Notes under the pieces: model-generated
The model's database searches: none
What the model saw: only the letters and a program-made list of their open reading frames with translations
Told to the model about the DNA's origin: nothing
Source of the DNA: Ryuthela nishihirai
Taxonomy: Eukaryota > Arthropoda > Arachnida > Araneae > Heptathelidae
NCBI GenBank assembly: GCA_038380435.1
Contig: JAWZYU010000058.1
Location: forward strand, 1,798,001 to 1,862,000
Reading direction: 5' to 3'
Length of the DNA stretch: 64,000 nt
In this document: positions 54,073 through 64,000 of the stretch, piece by piece
Position numbering within the stretch: position 1 is the stretch's first letter
Layout: each line of letters begins with the position of its first letter
Program-made: the position numbers and the translations under genes

Positions 54073-55130
54073 CGAAATGCATATTTAGGTGAATTCTGTA
54101 GATGAGAATGTGTAATGCCAAAATAAATATCATGTTAATAACATTCAACTGACGAATTGATAGTGCACAAACAATGTAAAGTGAAAGACCTATTGATAAC
54201 GCTGAAGATTTAATTAATCAATATTCCTCTGCATTTGGGATTTATATAATTCTTTTCCTGAATGTTTGGAAAATGATCTTCTCTGTTGTTCTTGTGCACA
54301 ATAAACTCAACCGTAGAGCTCCAGTTACATATTAAGGACATCCAAAGTCTCCATTTCATAATAATTCATTGTTAAAAAGTTCGATAAAATCTATTGACAT
54401 CTTCCCATTATTTTCTGTGTACGTACTCTTCGGAAATACGATTTTACGGAGATTCCAATGTATCATAAGTTACCTTACGATGAAAAGATTTTTGGAAAAG
54501 ACTTGCATATTTCACTGGAAATGAATTTACAGTCTACAGTTTGATGATCATATCGTAATCTTTTATGTCAATTTCTGAAGAGAAAGATTCGATTTCTCTT
54601 TGTAAATCTCTAATGAACTTAAAATCTCAAATAGTCAATTTTGCAATATATTTCAATAAATTAATTCTTTCAATCATGACATCAATAAATGAATCATAAA
54701 AGACACTTCTTAATTACGTAGAACATTAATTATTTCGCTACAGAATATTACATATTTGACAATAAATGTAATCGATTGAATCATCTTTGACGAAACAAAG
54801 GCGCACGAGAGGTTTTCAGTAACAATTTGTTCCTTTTCTCATTTCAAATCCTCTTCACAGAAAGAGGAATTCCCTGTCGGTTCCTGGTAGAAAGTTGAAA
54901 CAGATGAATATATAATCGTGTAAGGTATAACTACGAATACAGGTAATCATAAGAGGTAAGTGAAATTAGATATTTTGCCATAAAAAGTTACAGTAACTTA
55001 ATACTAAACAACGTTTTTGGATTGTACCAATTTTTCCCTGGTTTCCATAAATTAAGACTGAAAAACAACCTGAAAGCACCGTTTTACTGGAAATCCATTT
55101 TGATCTCTTACATGTGAATGAGAATATAAG
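54073..55130. other. nothing recognised
   Basis: About 1 kb of AT-rich DNA with no coding, SINE or tandem signal. Confidence 0.5.
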
Positions 55131-55268
55131 TTGAGTTGGGTTGCTTTACCTATGAGTAGCACCTTTGTGCACACAATGTGCTAAGTGGCCAGGACACAAC
55201 GAACCTGATAACTGCTAGACGACAGACGGTAGCCTCCCTTCAATGCCATTCAAGGTGTTCTTTAAACT
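55131..55268 (-). mobile_element. SINE2 3' fragment
   Basis: Reverse strand: ttgagttgggttgctttacc to ccattcaaggtgttctttaa; the tRNA-like head and most of the middle are missing. Confidence 0.85.
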
Positions 55269-55329
55269 CAGGGTTCCATCAGTGGTCAATTAAGCACATC
55301 ATATAATTGTTCTCATTGCACTTCGCGAT

Positions 55330-56085
55330 TAAGTTGACCGTCAGGTGGGAGACTGAAGGGATTGATTATGCCCTTCAACAGTGAGTTTACGCACCCAGTT
55401 GTGTGTGTGGCGAAAAGAGACTGTACAGTGAGGTTATGCATCATCTTTCACAGCCTCAATGCCATCGCTGGGTGGCAAACCAAATAGAGTTGCTGTAAGA
55501 GGTGGAACGGACGAGCTATATAACAACGCTGGATATGCTAAAGAGATATTGGCAAATACCAATCACTCCCTGTAGTAAAGGTTACACAGCATTCGTGACC
55601 CAACGAGGGCTGTACCAGTGGGAAGTGCTTCACTTAGGGCTGAAGAACTCTAGGGCATTTTCCAGAAAATTGTGAATATCATAATTACGCCACCGTTGTT
55701 GATTATTGTTGTGCATATCTAGATGACATAGCTTTCTCTTTCGAACAGATGGGAGGATCATCTTAACATCTTGGAGCAGATCTTAGGGATATCAATGTCA
55801 AATATTTCACAATCAACCTAGTAAAGTATACTTGGTGGATTAGCGAGACCAAATATTTTGGCCACATTGTGGGTCTTTCAGGCACCGCCTCCACCATGCA
55901 AAACTAGAGGTCATCAGAAAGATGAAAGCTCCTCGAATGAAGAAGGAACTGAAGAGCATATTAGGACTCTTCGGATATTACCGACAAAACCTAGATCAGT
56001 ATGTAGCCATTGCAAATCCACTCACAGACGTGACTCTGAAGCAGGCACCTGCACAGGTAAATATATATATGAGACAAGACCCACC
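55330..56085 (+). pseudogene. Ty3/gypsy LTR-retrotransposon pol relic
   Basis: Broken reverse-transcriptase/RNase H segment. Pieces read SEFTHPVVCVAKRDCTVRL (about 55382), TLDMLKRYWQIPITPCSKGY then TAFVTQRGLYQWEVLHLGLKN (about 55528-55650), the catalytic CAYLDDIAFSFEQM (about 55710-55755) and YFGHIVGLS (about 55854). A last piece, MKKELKSILGLFGYYRQNL ... PLTDVTLK (about 55937-56043), marks the RT/RNase H junction. Order and spacing match Ty3/gypsy pol; frames change at least four times. No LTRs, protease or integrase were found. A CC-type phrase (ccaccagttccgcctgaagc) follows before repeat D. Confidence 0.82.
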
Positions 56086-56149
56086 AGTTCCGCCTGAAGC
56101 ACTACCAGTACAGGGAAATGCCATATTCCCCATTAACTACGGTCAGGGG

Positions 56150-56530
56150 CAAGACAGTACCATATAGATACAGTCCATCCCCGACTACCTAATGGCGAGC
56201 AGTACTATAAAAGTAAAGCTCATCCATCGGTTAAAACCTAAATTTAATCTGTGCCCCGGGTAGCCACAAACAAGGATATATAGATCCAAGTTGCCTCAGC
56301 TCTCGTGATGGGAACTCTTAGTGGGACCCGAAATTTTGGGCCTTGTCCAACCTGACGAATCAGGACAGTCAGCAGGGCCCCTAACGACTCCTCTGAGATG
56401 GAGGTCTTAGCCTGTCCAACCGGGTCCCATACCGTTCAGCAGAGCTTCGATCTCGAGATCTTAGCCTGTCCAACCAGGGTCAAACCCGTAAGCAGAGCCT
56501 TCGACCTTAGTGGGACCGCAAGCCCACTAA
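56150..56530 (+). repeat. unknown repeat D, copy 3
   Basis: Contains gagcagtactataaaagtaa, aacctaaatttaatctgtgc, cgggtagccacaaacaagga and gatgggaactcttagtggga as in copies 1 and 2. A 60-bp internal tandem follows (cttagcctgtccaaccgggt and cttagcctgtccaaccaggg). Confidence 0.72.
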
Positions 56531-56642
56531 GGCCACCGCAACCCACATACACGCACTACGTCAAGATGGTTCCCTGTCGGGGGCAGACACCTGCACAGTT
56601 GAAATGGTGCATACAAGCAGATAAGGCAATACAAGCAGATAA

Positions 56643-56902
56643 GGCGATGAGCTTTTAAAGGCCGCTGTCCGTCGGATGGGGTTAAGCCTTGGCCCCGTGT
56701 GCGGGAGAGCCATACCCTGTGCACGTTAAAGAACACGCTGGATGGCCTTGACGGGAGGCTACCATCTGTCTCCCAACAGCTATTCCAGTGGGTCCCCTCC
56801 CCCAACTTTCTCTGAGCCTTCGGGGTCCATGTGACCTGGCCATTTAGCCCATGGTGTGCAAAAAAGTGCCGCTCAGAGGTAAAACAACCCACAACCCAAC
56901 CT
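56643..56902 (+). mobile_element. SINE2 copy, 5'-truncated
   Basis: Starts at gatgagcttttaaaggccgc and runs to gaggtaaaacaacccaca. Just upstream acaagcagataaggc is repeated twice (56612, 56630). Confidence 0.9.
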
Positions 56903-56925
56903 TAAAACATAGGTTAAGTGAATAA

Positions 56926-57262
56926 ATGGGGCAAGGTTTTCTAAGTCGTTAGCGCTCTAGACTCGTAATCTGAAGTCTCTAGTCCCAGCTGGGAAGTGTA
57001 AAGATAAAAGCTGCCCACCAGCAGTGCTATAGGGTTCACTGGTGAGCTTAGAAAGTCCACCGTGAAAAGTTAAACCGCGGTTACGTGTGCTGCACAGCCA
57101 TACCCTGTGCACGTTAAATAACACGCTGGATGGACTTGGCAGGAGGCTACGAGTTACGCACATGGGCTCACGTGTTTAAGTGCCGTAATACGGACGGCGG
57201 CCTTTCGTAGTTATGCAGTGTCACATACTGAAAGAGAGGGAGGGTTGCTAAGATGAAACGGA
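56926..57262 (+). mobile_element. divergent SINE2 plus reversed fragment
   Basis: A very diverged copy (gttagcgctctagactcgta, ccctgtgcacgttaaataac, ggatggacttggcaggaggc) is joined at about 57165 to a piece on the opposite strand (tacggacggcggcctttcg ... gagagggagggttgctaag). The middle retains gttaaaccgcggtta, possibly an older subtype. Confidence 0.75.
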
Positions 57263-57344
57263 TTGAAATATTGCGTTAAGTATCTATGACTCTGAAAGTT
57301 TAAGACTGAGAATTTAATTTGTAATATTGTAAGCGAAGTAATTA

Positions 57345-57559
57345 CACCTATCCCTCGATTTACACGGTACTCAGTTGACACAATTTTGGCTTTGCACGGT
57401 CAAAAAATGCAACCCCTTTCGATTTACACGGTACTGACTGAGATTTCCTTTCTATGTACGTCTCAGTCAGTACCGTGTAAATTGAAACTGGTTGCATTTT
57501 TTGACGGTGCAAAGCCAAAATTGTGTGAACTGAGTACCGTGTAAATCGAGGGATAGGTG
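57345..57559. mobile_element. hairpin MITE (215 bp) with TA target site
   Basis: Two arms of about 99 bp (57345-57443 and 57461-57559) are near-perfect reverse complements (cacctatccctcgatttaca at the left end, tgtaaatcgagggataggtg at the right) around a 17-bp loop. Flanked by TA. Tc1/mariner-type non-autonomous element; few differences between arms. Confidence 0.93.
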
Positions 57560-57561
57560 TA

Positions 57562-57886
57562 TTTTACTTGTTAATTGTTGAGGTGTTAAAGTTTGTATTG
57601 CGTACATTAATACTGCCCTCTTCGCAGGTGCAACCTACGCATTTACACCTATTATTAATTAGTTTTGCCCTCCACGCAATTTTCTTTGAAAAGGATAAGT
57701 GTTCGATTTATAAACAGCGGAGAAAGGGAGAAAGTGGAACACCGGAAATAACTATTGCTTTACCGGGTAAAGAAAAATTAAACATGACGTAAATGAAAGG
57801 ACGAGGTTAGTAGCAATGGTGTATTTTTGTTCATGATGCTGCCGTTGACAGCGTAACGGAAAGGAATTCAGTACCTTTCGAACATA
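57562..57886. other. nothing recognised
   Basis: Unique stretch between the hairpin MITE and a SINE2. Confidence 0.4.
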
Positions 57887-57898
57887 TATTTTGTTGTA
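57887..57898. repeat. left target-site duplication of SINE2
   Basis: tattttgttgta, repeated exactly at 58287-58298. Confidence 0.92.
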
Positions 57899-58286
57899 GT
57901 TGGGTTGGGTTGTTTTACCGCTGAGCGGCACTTTTTTGTACACAATGGGCTAAATGGCCAGGTCACATGGACCCCGAAACCTCAGAGAAGGTTGGGGGAG
58001 GGGACCCACTGGAACAGCTGTTGGGAGACAGATGGTAGCCTCACGTCAAAGCCATCCAGTGTGTTCTTTAACGTGCCCAGGTTATGGCTCTCCCGAACAC
58101 GGGGCCACAGCTTAACGTCCCATATGACGGACGACGGCCTTTCTAAACCCATCGGTGTCCCCTATTGACCGTGGGCAGGGCGGGGAGTTTTGCGGAGATA
58201 AATCTCAACGCTGACCCAGCTGGGACTCGAACCTGGGAACTACAGATTATGAGCCTGCAGCGCTACCGACTGAGCCACCCCGCCGC
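57899..58286 (-). mobile_element. SINE2 copy, full length (388 bp)
   Basis: Reverse strand from gttgggttgggttgttttac to ctgagccaccccgccgc, bracketed by a 12-bp target-site duplication. Confidence 0.95.
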
Positions 58287-58298
58287 TATTTTGTTGTA

Positions 58299-59175
58299 CG
58301 TATCGATTTGTTGGGAAGAAACTAGAATAAGCGTCATAGCTATGTACGTTATCTTACCCCACCTCATTGATGTAAAGTGAGGATTATTAATTGTAGGTAT
58401 TATTATTAAATATCCTGAAGAAATAATACTCACCGTGAATCCGATGTTTAAAGAAATGCGTCTTATTTCTCTTCCACAATTCATAGTAATTTTCGTAAAC
58501 AAGATGTTGAAAAATATAAATGCCGAAGAGTAAACAAACACCTCTGTTCGCAATACGAAACACTGTAAGAGTCACTTCCTATGAGTGAGCAAACAGTGCA
58601 TTCTTTAACGTCACTCTGTCAGACGTCATTACCCTATTATTGCAAGGAAAAAAAATTATAATGTCAGTTTATGAGTTTATATCAAGCGGCTATGTTGCTG
58701 CTACGTTTGCCGCGTTAGCGTATGGATATGGCGAAGAATTGATATAATTTGAGGGTTTTTTGAAGTTTTCAGAGCTTTGCGTACCGGGAACACATTACAG
58801 TGTAATAAGCAACCATTGGCAAGGTCTATGCGATTAAAAATTACTCACGGACTGTATTTCCTATGTCCTTCTGTAAACCACCATTCTGCTGCTCGAAAAA
58901 ATATCAGGTGAATCAAGTTCAATAATATTCATAAAGTGTTTGTGGTTCGTTTATAAATTCTTTCAGGTAAGTAACTTTGTAGTGAATAATTAATTTACAG
59001 TAGAGGTAGTTTAATTTTCCCCTTTTTAGCATGAGAGTTATGAAATTTCAACCGAGAACTACTATACAGCACATTATTCTGATTATGGGATATAAATTTT
59101 ATAGTTAAACGCTATTTGTCGCTGTCGACCACAAACGACCCCTTTCATTTCGGCTCGGATTTTGTAAAGCTCGCT
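58299..59175. other. nothing recognised
   Basis: No coding frame with family motifs and no match to the other repeats. Confidence 0.45.
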
Positions 59176-59262
59176 CAGTAGAACTAATGGTGTAACTAAT
59201 GGTGTCAGTAGAACTAATGGTGTAACTAATGGTGTCAGTAGAACTAATGGTGTAATGGTTTA
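59176..59262. repeat. short tandem repeat, 30-bp unit x about 2.8
   Basis: agtagaactaatggtgtaac / taatggtgtc repeated, itself built from aactaatggtgt. Confidence 0.92.
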
Positions 59263-59434
59263 ATAACCTGTTACGTAACAAATATTTTTCTAGAGAGAAT
59301 TCAAAATGCTTATGTAAGGTTCGTAGAGATACAGACGAAACATTGCGAAGCAGCGTAGTAAAAGTTGGAAGTTTCGTATTGCAAGCGATTTTTGCAGTAA
59401 GATGAGAAATCCACTGGATGATTTGTCTTACACT

Positions 59435-60808
59435 ACTACCATCCATAGGGGAAGGGGGGACAGAGGATAAAAACATTTTTTTTATTAAATATATTTCGGG
59501 TGAGATTCTAGTGATGGACTGCGATATTGCAGGGCTTTTCAGTTGGCAGCAGCCATTCATATGATTACCAATCGTTAAAGCTTTGAAAATTCCGGTATTT
59601 GGAAAGTCATTTTCGGTAAAAACTCTTTTTTTTTTCGAATAATAATATCAAAAGTAATATTTTTGTTGAGGCTGACAAATCAAAATTACACTTATGTGCA
59701 CGTCATGGTATAATAAGATAGAAAATTAGGAATGGAATTGCATGTCATCATAAACGTTTTCCTCAACGTTTCAAGTGTTTAAAAAGAAAAGATGCTCTTT
59801 ATGGTAAAGGTAGACTATGTCAATAAATATTACGAATTAGAGTGATTAGTGGGATAATTTTAACGAGATTTATAATTGAGATTAGAGATATCTTGTGTAG
59901 GTGTTACAGATGTCTAATGCAAATGATATTGTATAAATTCTTGAGGTGGGTCTGTTATTTTGCTACTGAGGTATTACGGAAATGTTTCCGATATTTTGAT
60001 CATTGACGTACGTGTGTCATTGACCTCAGGAGAAAAAATATATTGAGATGAATATTGGAATATGAATGTTTCTTTCGATATATATTTTTCTTGTATGGCG
60101 TTCATGACACATTAGAAATGCTTTTTCGAGACATTCATACTATAGGAATTATGTCTGGAAGCAGCCGAAACCGCGTTGCTGACGTCATCTCTGTGTTTTA
60201 TACAATTCATTAATAAGGTGGGCACATTTAAGAATGTTATTGTAACTCGTAATTTTATTTATTTTTTTATGCCGATATATGTTACTTTTTATGGCGATAC
60301 GTAGCTCCTATATGCTATAGGTAGGATATCTTTTTATTTTAGAGAGTCTAGTGAGGGAAGTTTTTCGTACTTCGAATGCGTAACTCTGTCGCGTTCGGCA
60401 ATATTTGGTTATATGATGGAGATCCCCAGTGCTAAATATGTTCGACGATCTTCGTTTCTAAAATATTTAGTAATTAGATGTCACACAGAATGCAGAGATG
60501 GTGAGAAAGGAAGCTTAAACAGAGGGAACTTTTTTTGCGAGTATCGAGAAGTATCACTACTCCGAAGTCAGACAACAGTTAAAACAGTAACTTTATTGTC
60601 AGACGTCACCAACGGATTATTACGACTATTGTGAATCAGAATACAGTTAATGAAATCTGTTGTTGAAGTGAAACATATGTAGAGCGCACCTTTCACGTTT
60701 TGTTCTACGGAATCGATGATATTATTTCAGGTTTGAAAAATAAGCCGTCTTTTAGTCATGGAGGTAGAGAGAGGAAATTTTAATGATATCGTAGATGTCG
60801 CTTGGGTG
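59435..60808 (-). repeat. paralogous segment Y, copy 2 (inverted)
   Basis: Reverse complement of 44270-46286 without the two SINE2 insertions found there. No coding frame supported. Confidence 0.88.
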
Positions 60809-61309
60809 GTCGTCGAGAACAAAAGTCGCCATGTTGTTCTTTGTGAGACAGCCGCACAGTAAATAGTCACATATCGTAATGTCGTCATACTGCGGGATAA
60901 AAACGTGACTGTTATCCTTTCGAAATGTTATATAAAAATATTTCCTATTCAGCATTTAAAGTTTTTCATTTACGGTTTCTGGAAATGCTGCTGATTCCAG
61001 TTTTAGGAGCAACAGGGCATTTATCGACAGACCTGGAAAAAGAAATCCCTAAAAATAAAAACAACACTGAGCACATAGCAATAGAAACAACACTGAGGAA
61101 AAAGGAAACTAATTGTACAGTCCGTGCCTAGCACAATACATATGCACGTCTAATAGGAAAATTTAAATACAATAATATATGCAATACAAGTAACGGTTTA
61201 AAGTCACGAAACTATTCTTTACATCAGCCTAACAGTAAACTACAAATAACCTTCCTTTCTTTAATTCTTGAAGTTATAAATTTGATATACGTCAAGAAGT
61301 ACTATAAAT
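60809..61309. other. nothing recognised
   Basis: About 500 bp between segments Y and X; no coding or repeat signal seen. Confidence 0.4.
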
Positions 61310-61520
61310 ACTCATTTTGTGCACTAAAACCCCCAAAATAAAAACTACACTAACAATTTAGTACACGAGAAATCTTCTGCATTTTATTTTGTATTTGATC
61401 GAAAAACTGTACGAAACCTACAGCATTCGGAAAAAGTAGCAACATTGAGTTCCGGGAATTCACCTCATTTTTATCTTCAGTATACGTTAGTCTTGGTCTC
61501 TCATGTCGTGTTTAAAGTTA
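61310..61520 (+). repeat. paralogous segment X, copy 2
   Basis: Direct match to 44025-44240 (ccccaaaataaaaactacac ... acgttagtcttggtctctca). Confidence 0.85.
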
Positions 61521-61648
61521 TAAAGATAATTAAACTAACACTTCTAAGTTTATAAAGTAAAAAATGTGTTAAAATTAATAAAAATGAAATAAAGACTTAA
61601 AGATTTTGATACTTGTTTGAAAACAACTCATTTGTATTCGGTTTTCAC

Positions 61649-61806
61649 GTCTAAGGGACCTGAGTTCGAGTCCCGGGTAAAACATGGATGTATGTGTCGT
61701 TTTTCTGCTGAGGTCCTGCCATCCTCACAGACCTTCTACTCTGGCATATGAACCGAGAGGTTCCTGTCAGATCTCTGTGGCAAGCAGCTACTTGAGGGGG
61801 TATGTT
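61649..61806 (+). mobile_element. SINE1 copy, 5'-truncated
   Basis: Starts within the head (ctaagggacctgagttcgag) and ends cagctacttgagggggtatg. The short duplicated word tttttttcacgtct after it echoes ttttcacgtct before it (61641 and 61811), a likely target-site duplication of about 11 bp. Confidence 0.92.
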
Positions 61807-62184
61807 TTTTTTTCACGTCTGGAACTAATTCTATTTTCATATTTTATTTTTTCATATGCAGTGTGTTTTGTTTTAGAATTATTTTTTACAAGGTTTTTTC
61901 GGGAACCTATTTACCGTTTAAAAATTTAAAACAGAATTAGGTGTATTTAAATAGATCATTCCTTTTCTGTAGTATAAATGAATTATTTTACACTTGAGAA
62001 ACATCCTGAAACAATTTTTAAAGAATCTAATAGGAGGACTGCGTTGTGATGAATACGAATACATCATTTAAGATCATTGTTAAAGATCATTGTTAGGTGG
62101 ATGTTTTTAAATGTTAAGAGAATAAATTTGAATAACTGACTGGAATTTCATAAAATAATACCCATTTGATATCATATAGAGCTC
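61807..62184. other. nothing recognised
   Basis: AT-rich; includes a short local duplication of atcattgttaa (about 62076 and 62085). Confidence 0.4.
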
Positions 62185-62540
62185 AGAATTGATTGTTTTA
62201 CCTGTGATCGGCATTTTATTTATAGACAATGGACTAAACGGTCAGGTCACGAGGACCCCGAAGGCTCAGAGAAGGTTGGGGGAGGAGCCTCACCTGAACA
62301 GCTGTCGGGAGACAGATGGTAGCCTCACGTCAAAGCCATGCAACGAGTTCTTTAACATGCACAGGGTATGACTTTCCCGCACACGGGGACACGGCTTAAG
62401 ATCCCATCCGACGGACGTCAGCCTTTCCAAGCTTATCGGTTTCCCCTGCTGACCGTTAGCAGGGCGAACAGTTTTACGGAGATGAACTCGAACCTGAGAA
62501 CTGCAGATTACGAGCCTGGCGCGCTACCAACTGAGCCACC
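62185..62540 (-). mobile_element. SINE2 copy, diverged
   Basis: Reverse strand from gattgttttacctgtgatcg to taccaactgagccaccacgc. Adjoins segment Z exactly as the SINE2 at 46287 does. Confidence 0.9.
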
Positions 62541-63395
62541 ACGCCTCCGCAAAGTTTCTTTCCGTTAAGGAACTAAGAACTGCTATGATTTCTCTTCGTG
62601 TGCATTTCTTTTCTGGTTAGAGTAGCACCTGTGACAGCGTTGAGATCTGCAGTTACGTATATATTATACGTCATCGCGAAGTAACGATATCTGCTTTCGT
62701 ATTAAGCGGTCTTCCGCCTTGCTATTACGAATGCCACCAAAAGACATAGTATAAGGAGTGCTTTCATTAAAGTGAAGGGGTGGAACGTTAGGTATTGCTA
62801 CAGGAAAGGAATATGCAATTCCCAGGGTCGATTCCCACTAGACTCAAAGTTTTGATTAATTTACGTTAAACACCCCATCGTTATATCGGTTAGAAAGGCG
62901 AACACCGATGGTTTGTGTAAAGGCATATTTGCATAACATCCGTCGTAATGAGAGTTCACTGAATTGAACGTTACTGCAACAGTATTATGCCGTGAAAAAG
63001 GAGTCCGTTGTATTCCATAACTATTTGTAATTGAGGAAATCCTATTTCGACTAAACTAATCTGCAGAAATGACTCCTAAGTGTCGTTTCGAAGGCTCTCG
63101 GAAAGTTCTTAATAACACAAATAACCATATCTAAATAACCAATTAAATCTATTTCAGTTGAAAACCTAAGTTTTATATTCACTAGTAAATGTTACATTGT
63201 TCGTTTCACGATTAAAGAGAAAGGAAGAAAACAGATCGTATGCTAAATAATCGATGACACAACAATGTTTTTGGAATCGTTAAACTGGATATGCCTTTTG
63301 TTTCGTGATTTGCATTTCCGTCACGAATAAGGTTCAAGAATTTAATTCCTTGATTCAAAATTATCCACCTAATTGAGGAAATAAAAGAAAAAGTG
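62541..63395 (+). repeat. paralogous segment Z, copy 2
   Basis: Direct match to 46667-48540 with the SINE2 site at 62702-62712 empty and about 600 bp missing at about 62922. Confidence 0.88.
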
Positions 63396-63647
63396 TCTAG
63401 GCTTAATCGTTTTGCGGTAATATTTCAGTTTTGCATTCTACAATTTATTCCACGCTATTGATTGCGAAGTCAACCGTTAAGTCTGCCGCTGTACTGTTTA
63501 CTGAACAGATTAAGGTTATTACCTGAGTGAATAAGTCTAAACAAGGCAGAACCTTAAATTACTTTCAATCATTCCTCAGAAGCTTCTCTTAATAAAGAAT
63601 ATTCATTAAAACCACGTAAAGATTAGAAAAATGTGCTTATTACAGTA

Positions 63648-63815
63648 TCCGTTGCCCAGTGGTTAGCGTGCTTAGCTGCCAATCCAAGGTGTTCGAACCA
63701 CTTGTAACGCCCGGATGTTTCGGTTGCTTTTATGCCGGGATGACGCCTTTAACTACGGCGTATAACATAACAGCCTCTGTGACAACCAGATGCTTGAGTT
63801 GATAAATAAATTTTC
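63648..63815 (+). mobile_element. SINE1 copy, diverged
   Basis: Head gttgcccagtggttagcgtg, a shortened B-box region (ggtgttcgaaccacttgtaa) and tail gatgcttgagttgataaata. Confidence 0.8.
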
Positions 63816-64000
63816 TTTATATTTATAACGACAAAATAAATATTATTGTTTAAACAATCTCTTCACACAAGAGTCATTGGTCTTATGTTTTGCCTGTTTA
63901 TCCCTTTTAGCCGAGAAGGAGGATTTTATTTCTCCTTAGGAATGCTTGAAATAAGTAAAAGTTTTAGAAAAAAAACGTGTCTCAACGTGTCTCTGAATGC

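Overview
Eukaryotic (metazoan), AT-rich, repeat-dominated DNA. Polymerase-III SINEs, several LINE clades, short palindromic DNA transposons and a C2H2 zinc-finger array fit an invertebrate, most likely an arthropod; this assignment is an inference from element types, not from a species marker. I found no intact multi-exon host gene. Nearly all coding signal belongs to transposable elements or their fossils. The one host-type gene signal is a partly decayed C2H2 zinc-finger array at about 29.4-33.1 kb.

Layout. 0-5.2 kb: faint zinc-finger remnants, several copies of a short tRNA-like SINE (here SINE1) and a longer one (SINE2), and a 490-bp foldback element. 6.0-8.4 kb: reverse-strand RTE-like LINE with its 5' end kept and 3' end lost (copy A1). 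8.4-21.2 kb: a three-layer nest. An old Jockey/I-like LINE (C) was hit by a 5'-truncated RTE-like LINE (A2), which was then split by an almost full-length I-like LINE (B, 13330-19252) flanked by a 13-bp target-site duplication. 21.5-27.5 kb: two more reverse-strand RTE copies (A3, A5), the second split by a forward 3' fragment (A6), with a piece of an unknown repeat (D) between them. 28.2-28.6 kb: hAT-type MITE with 8-bp target-site duplication. 29.4-33.1 kb: zinc-finger array interrupted by a SINE2. 33.1-35.9 kb: reverse RTE copy A4 split by repeat D. 36.3-37.8 kb: LINE reverse-transcriptase fragment and a palindromic Tc1/mariner-type MITE whose half has expanded in tandem. 38.9-39.4 kb: fossil mariner-like transposase. 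41.6-43.1 kb: 57-bp minisatellite with three-unit higher-order structure. 43-64 kb: mostly non-coding, with SINEs, a Ty3/gypsy relic (55.3-56.1 kb), a hairpin MITE (57.3 kb) and paralogous segments shared between 40-48 kb and 53-63 kb in mixed orientation.

How the parts relate. SINE1 and SINE2 have internal pol III promoter boxes but no coding capacity, so they must use LINE-encoded enzymes; which LINE in this window mobilises them is not shown. The paralogous blocks provide filled and empty SINE2 sites and therefore relative dates. The RTE-like family has near-identical 3' ends in three copies, suggesting fairly recent activity; the I-like copy B carries only a handful of lesions. Names such as RTE-like, I-like and Jockey-like rest on motif recognition by eye.
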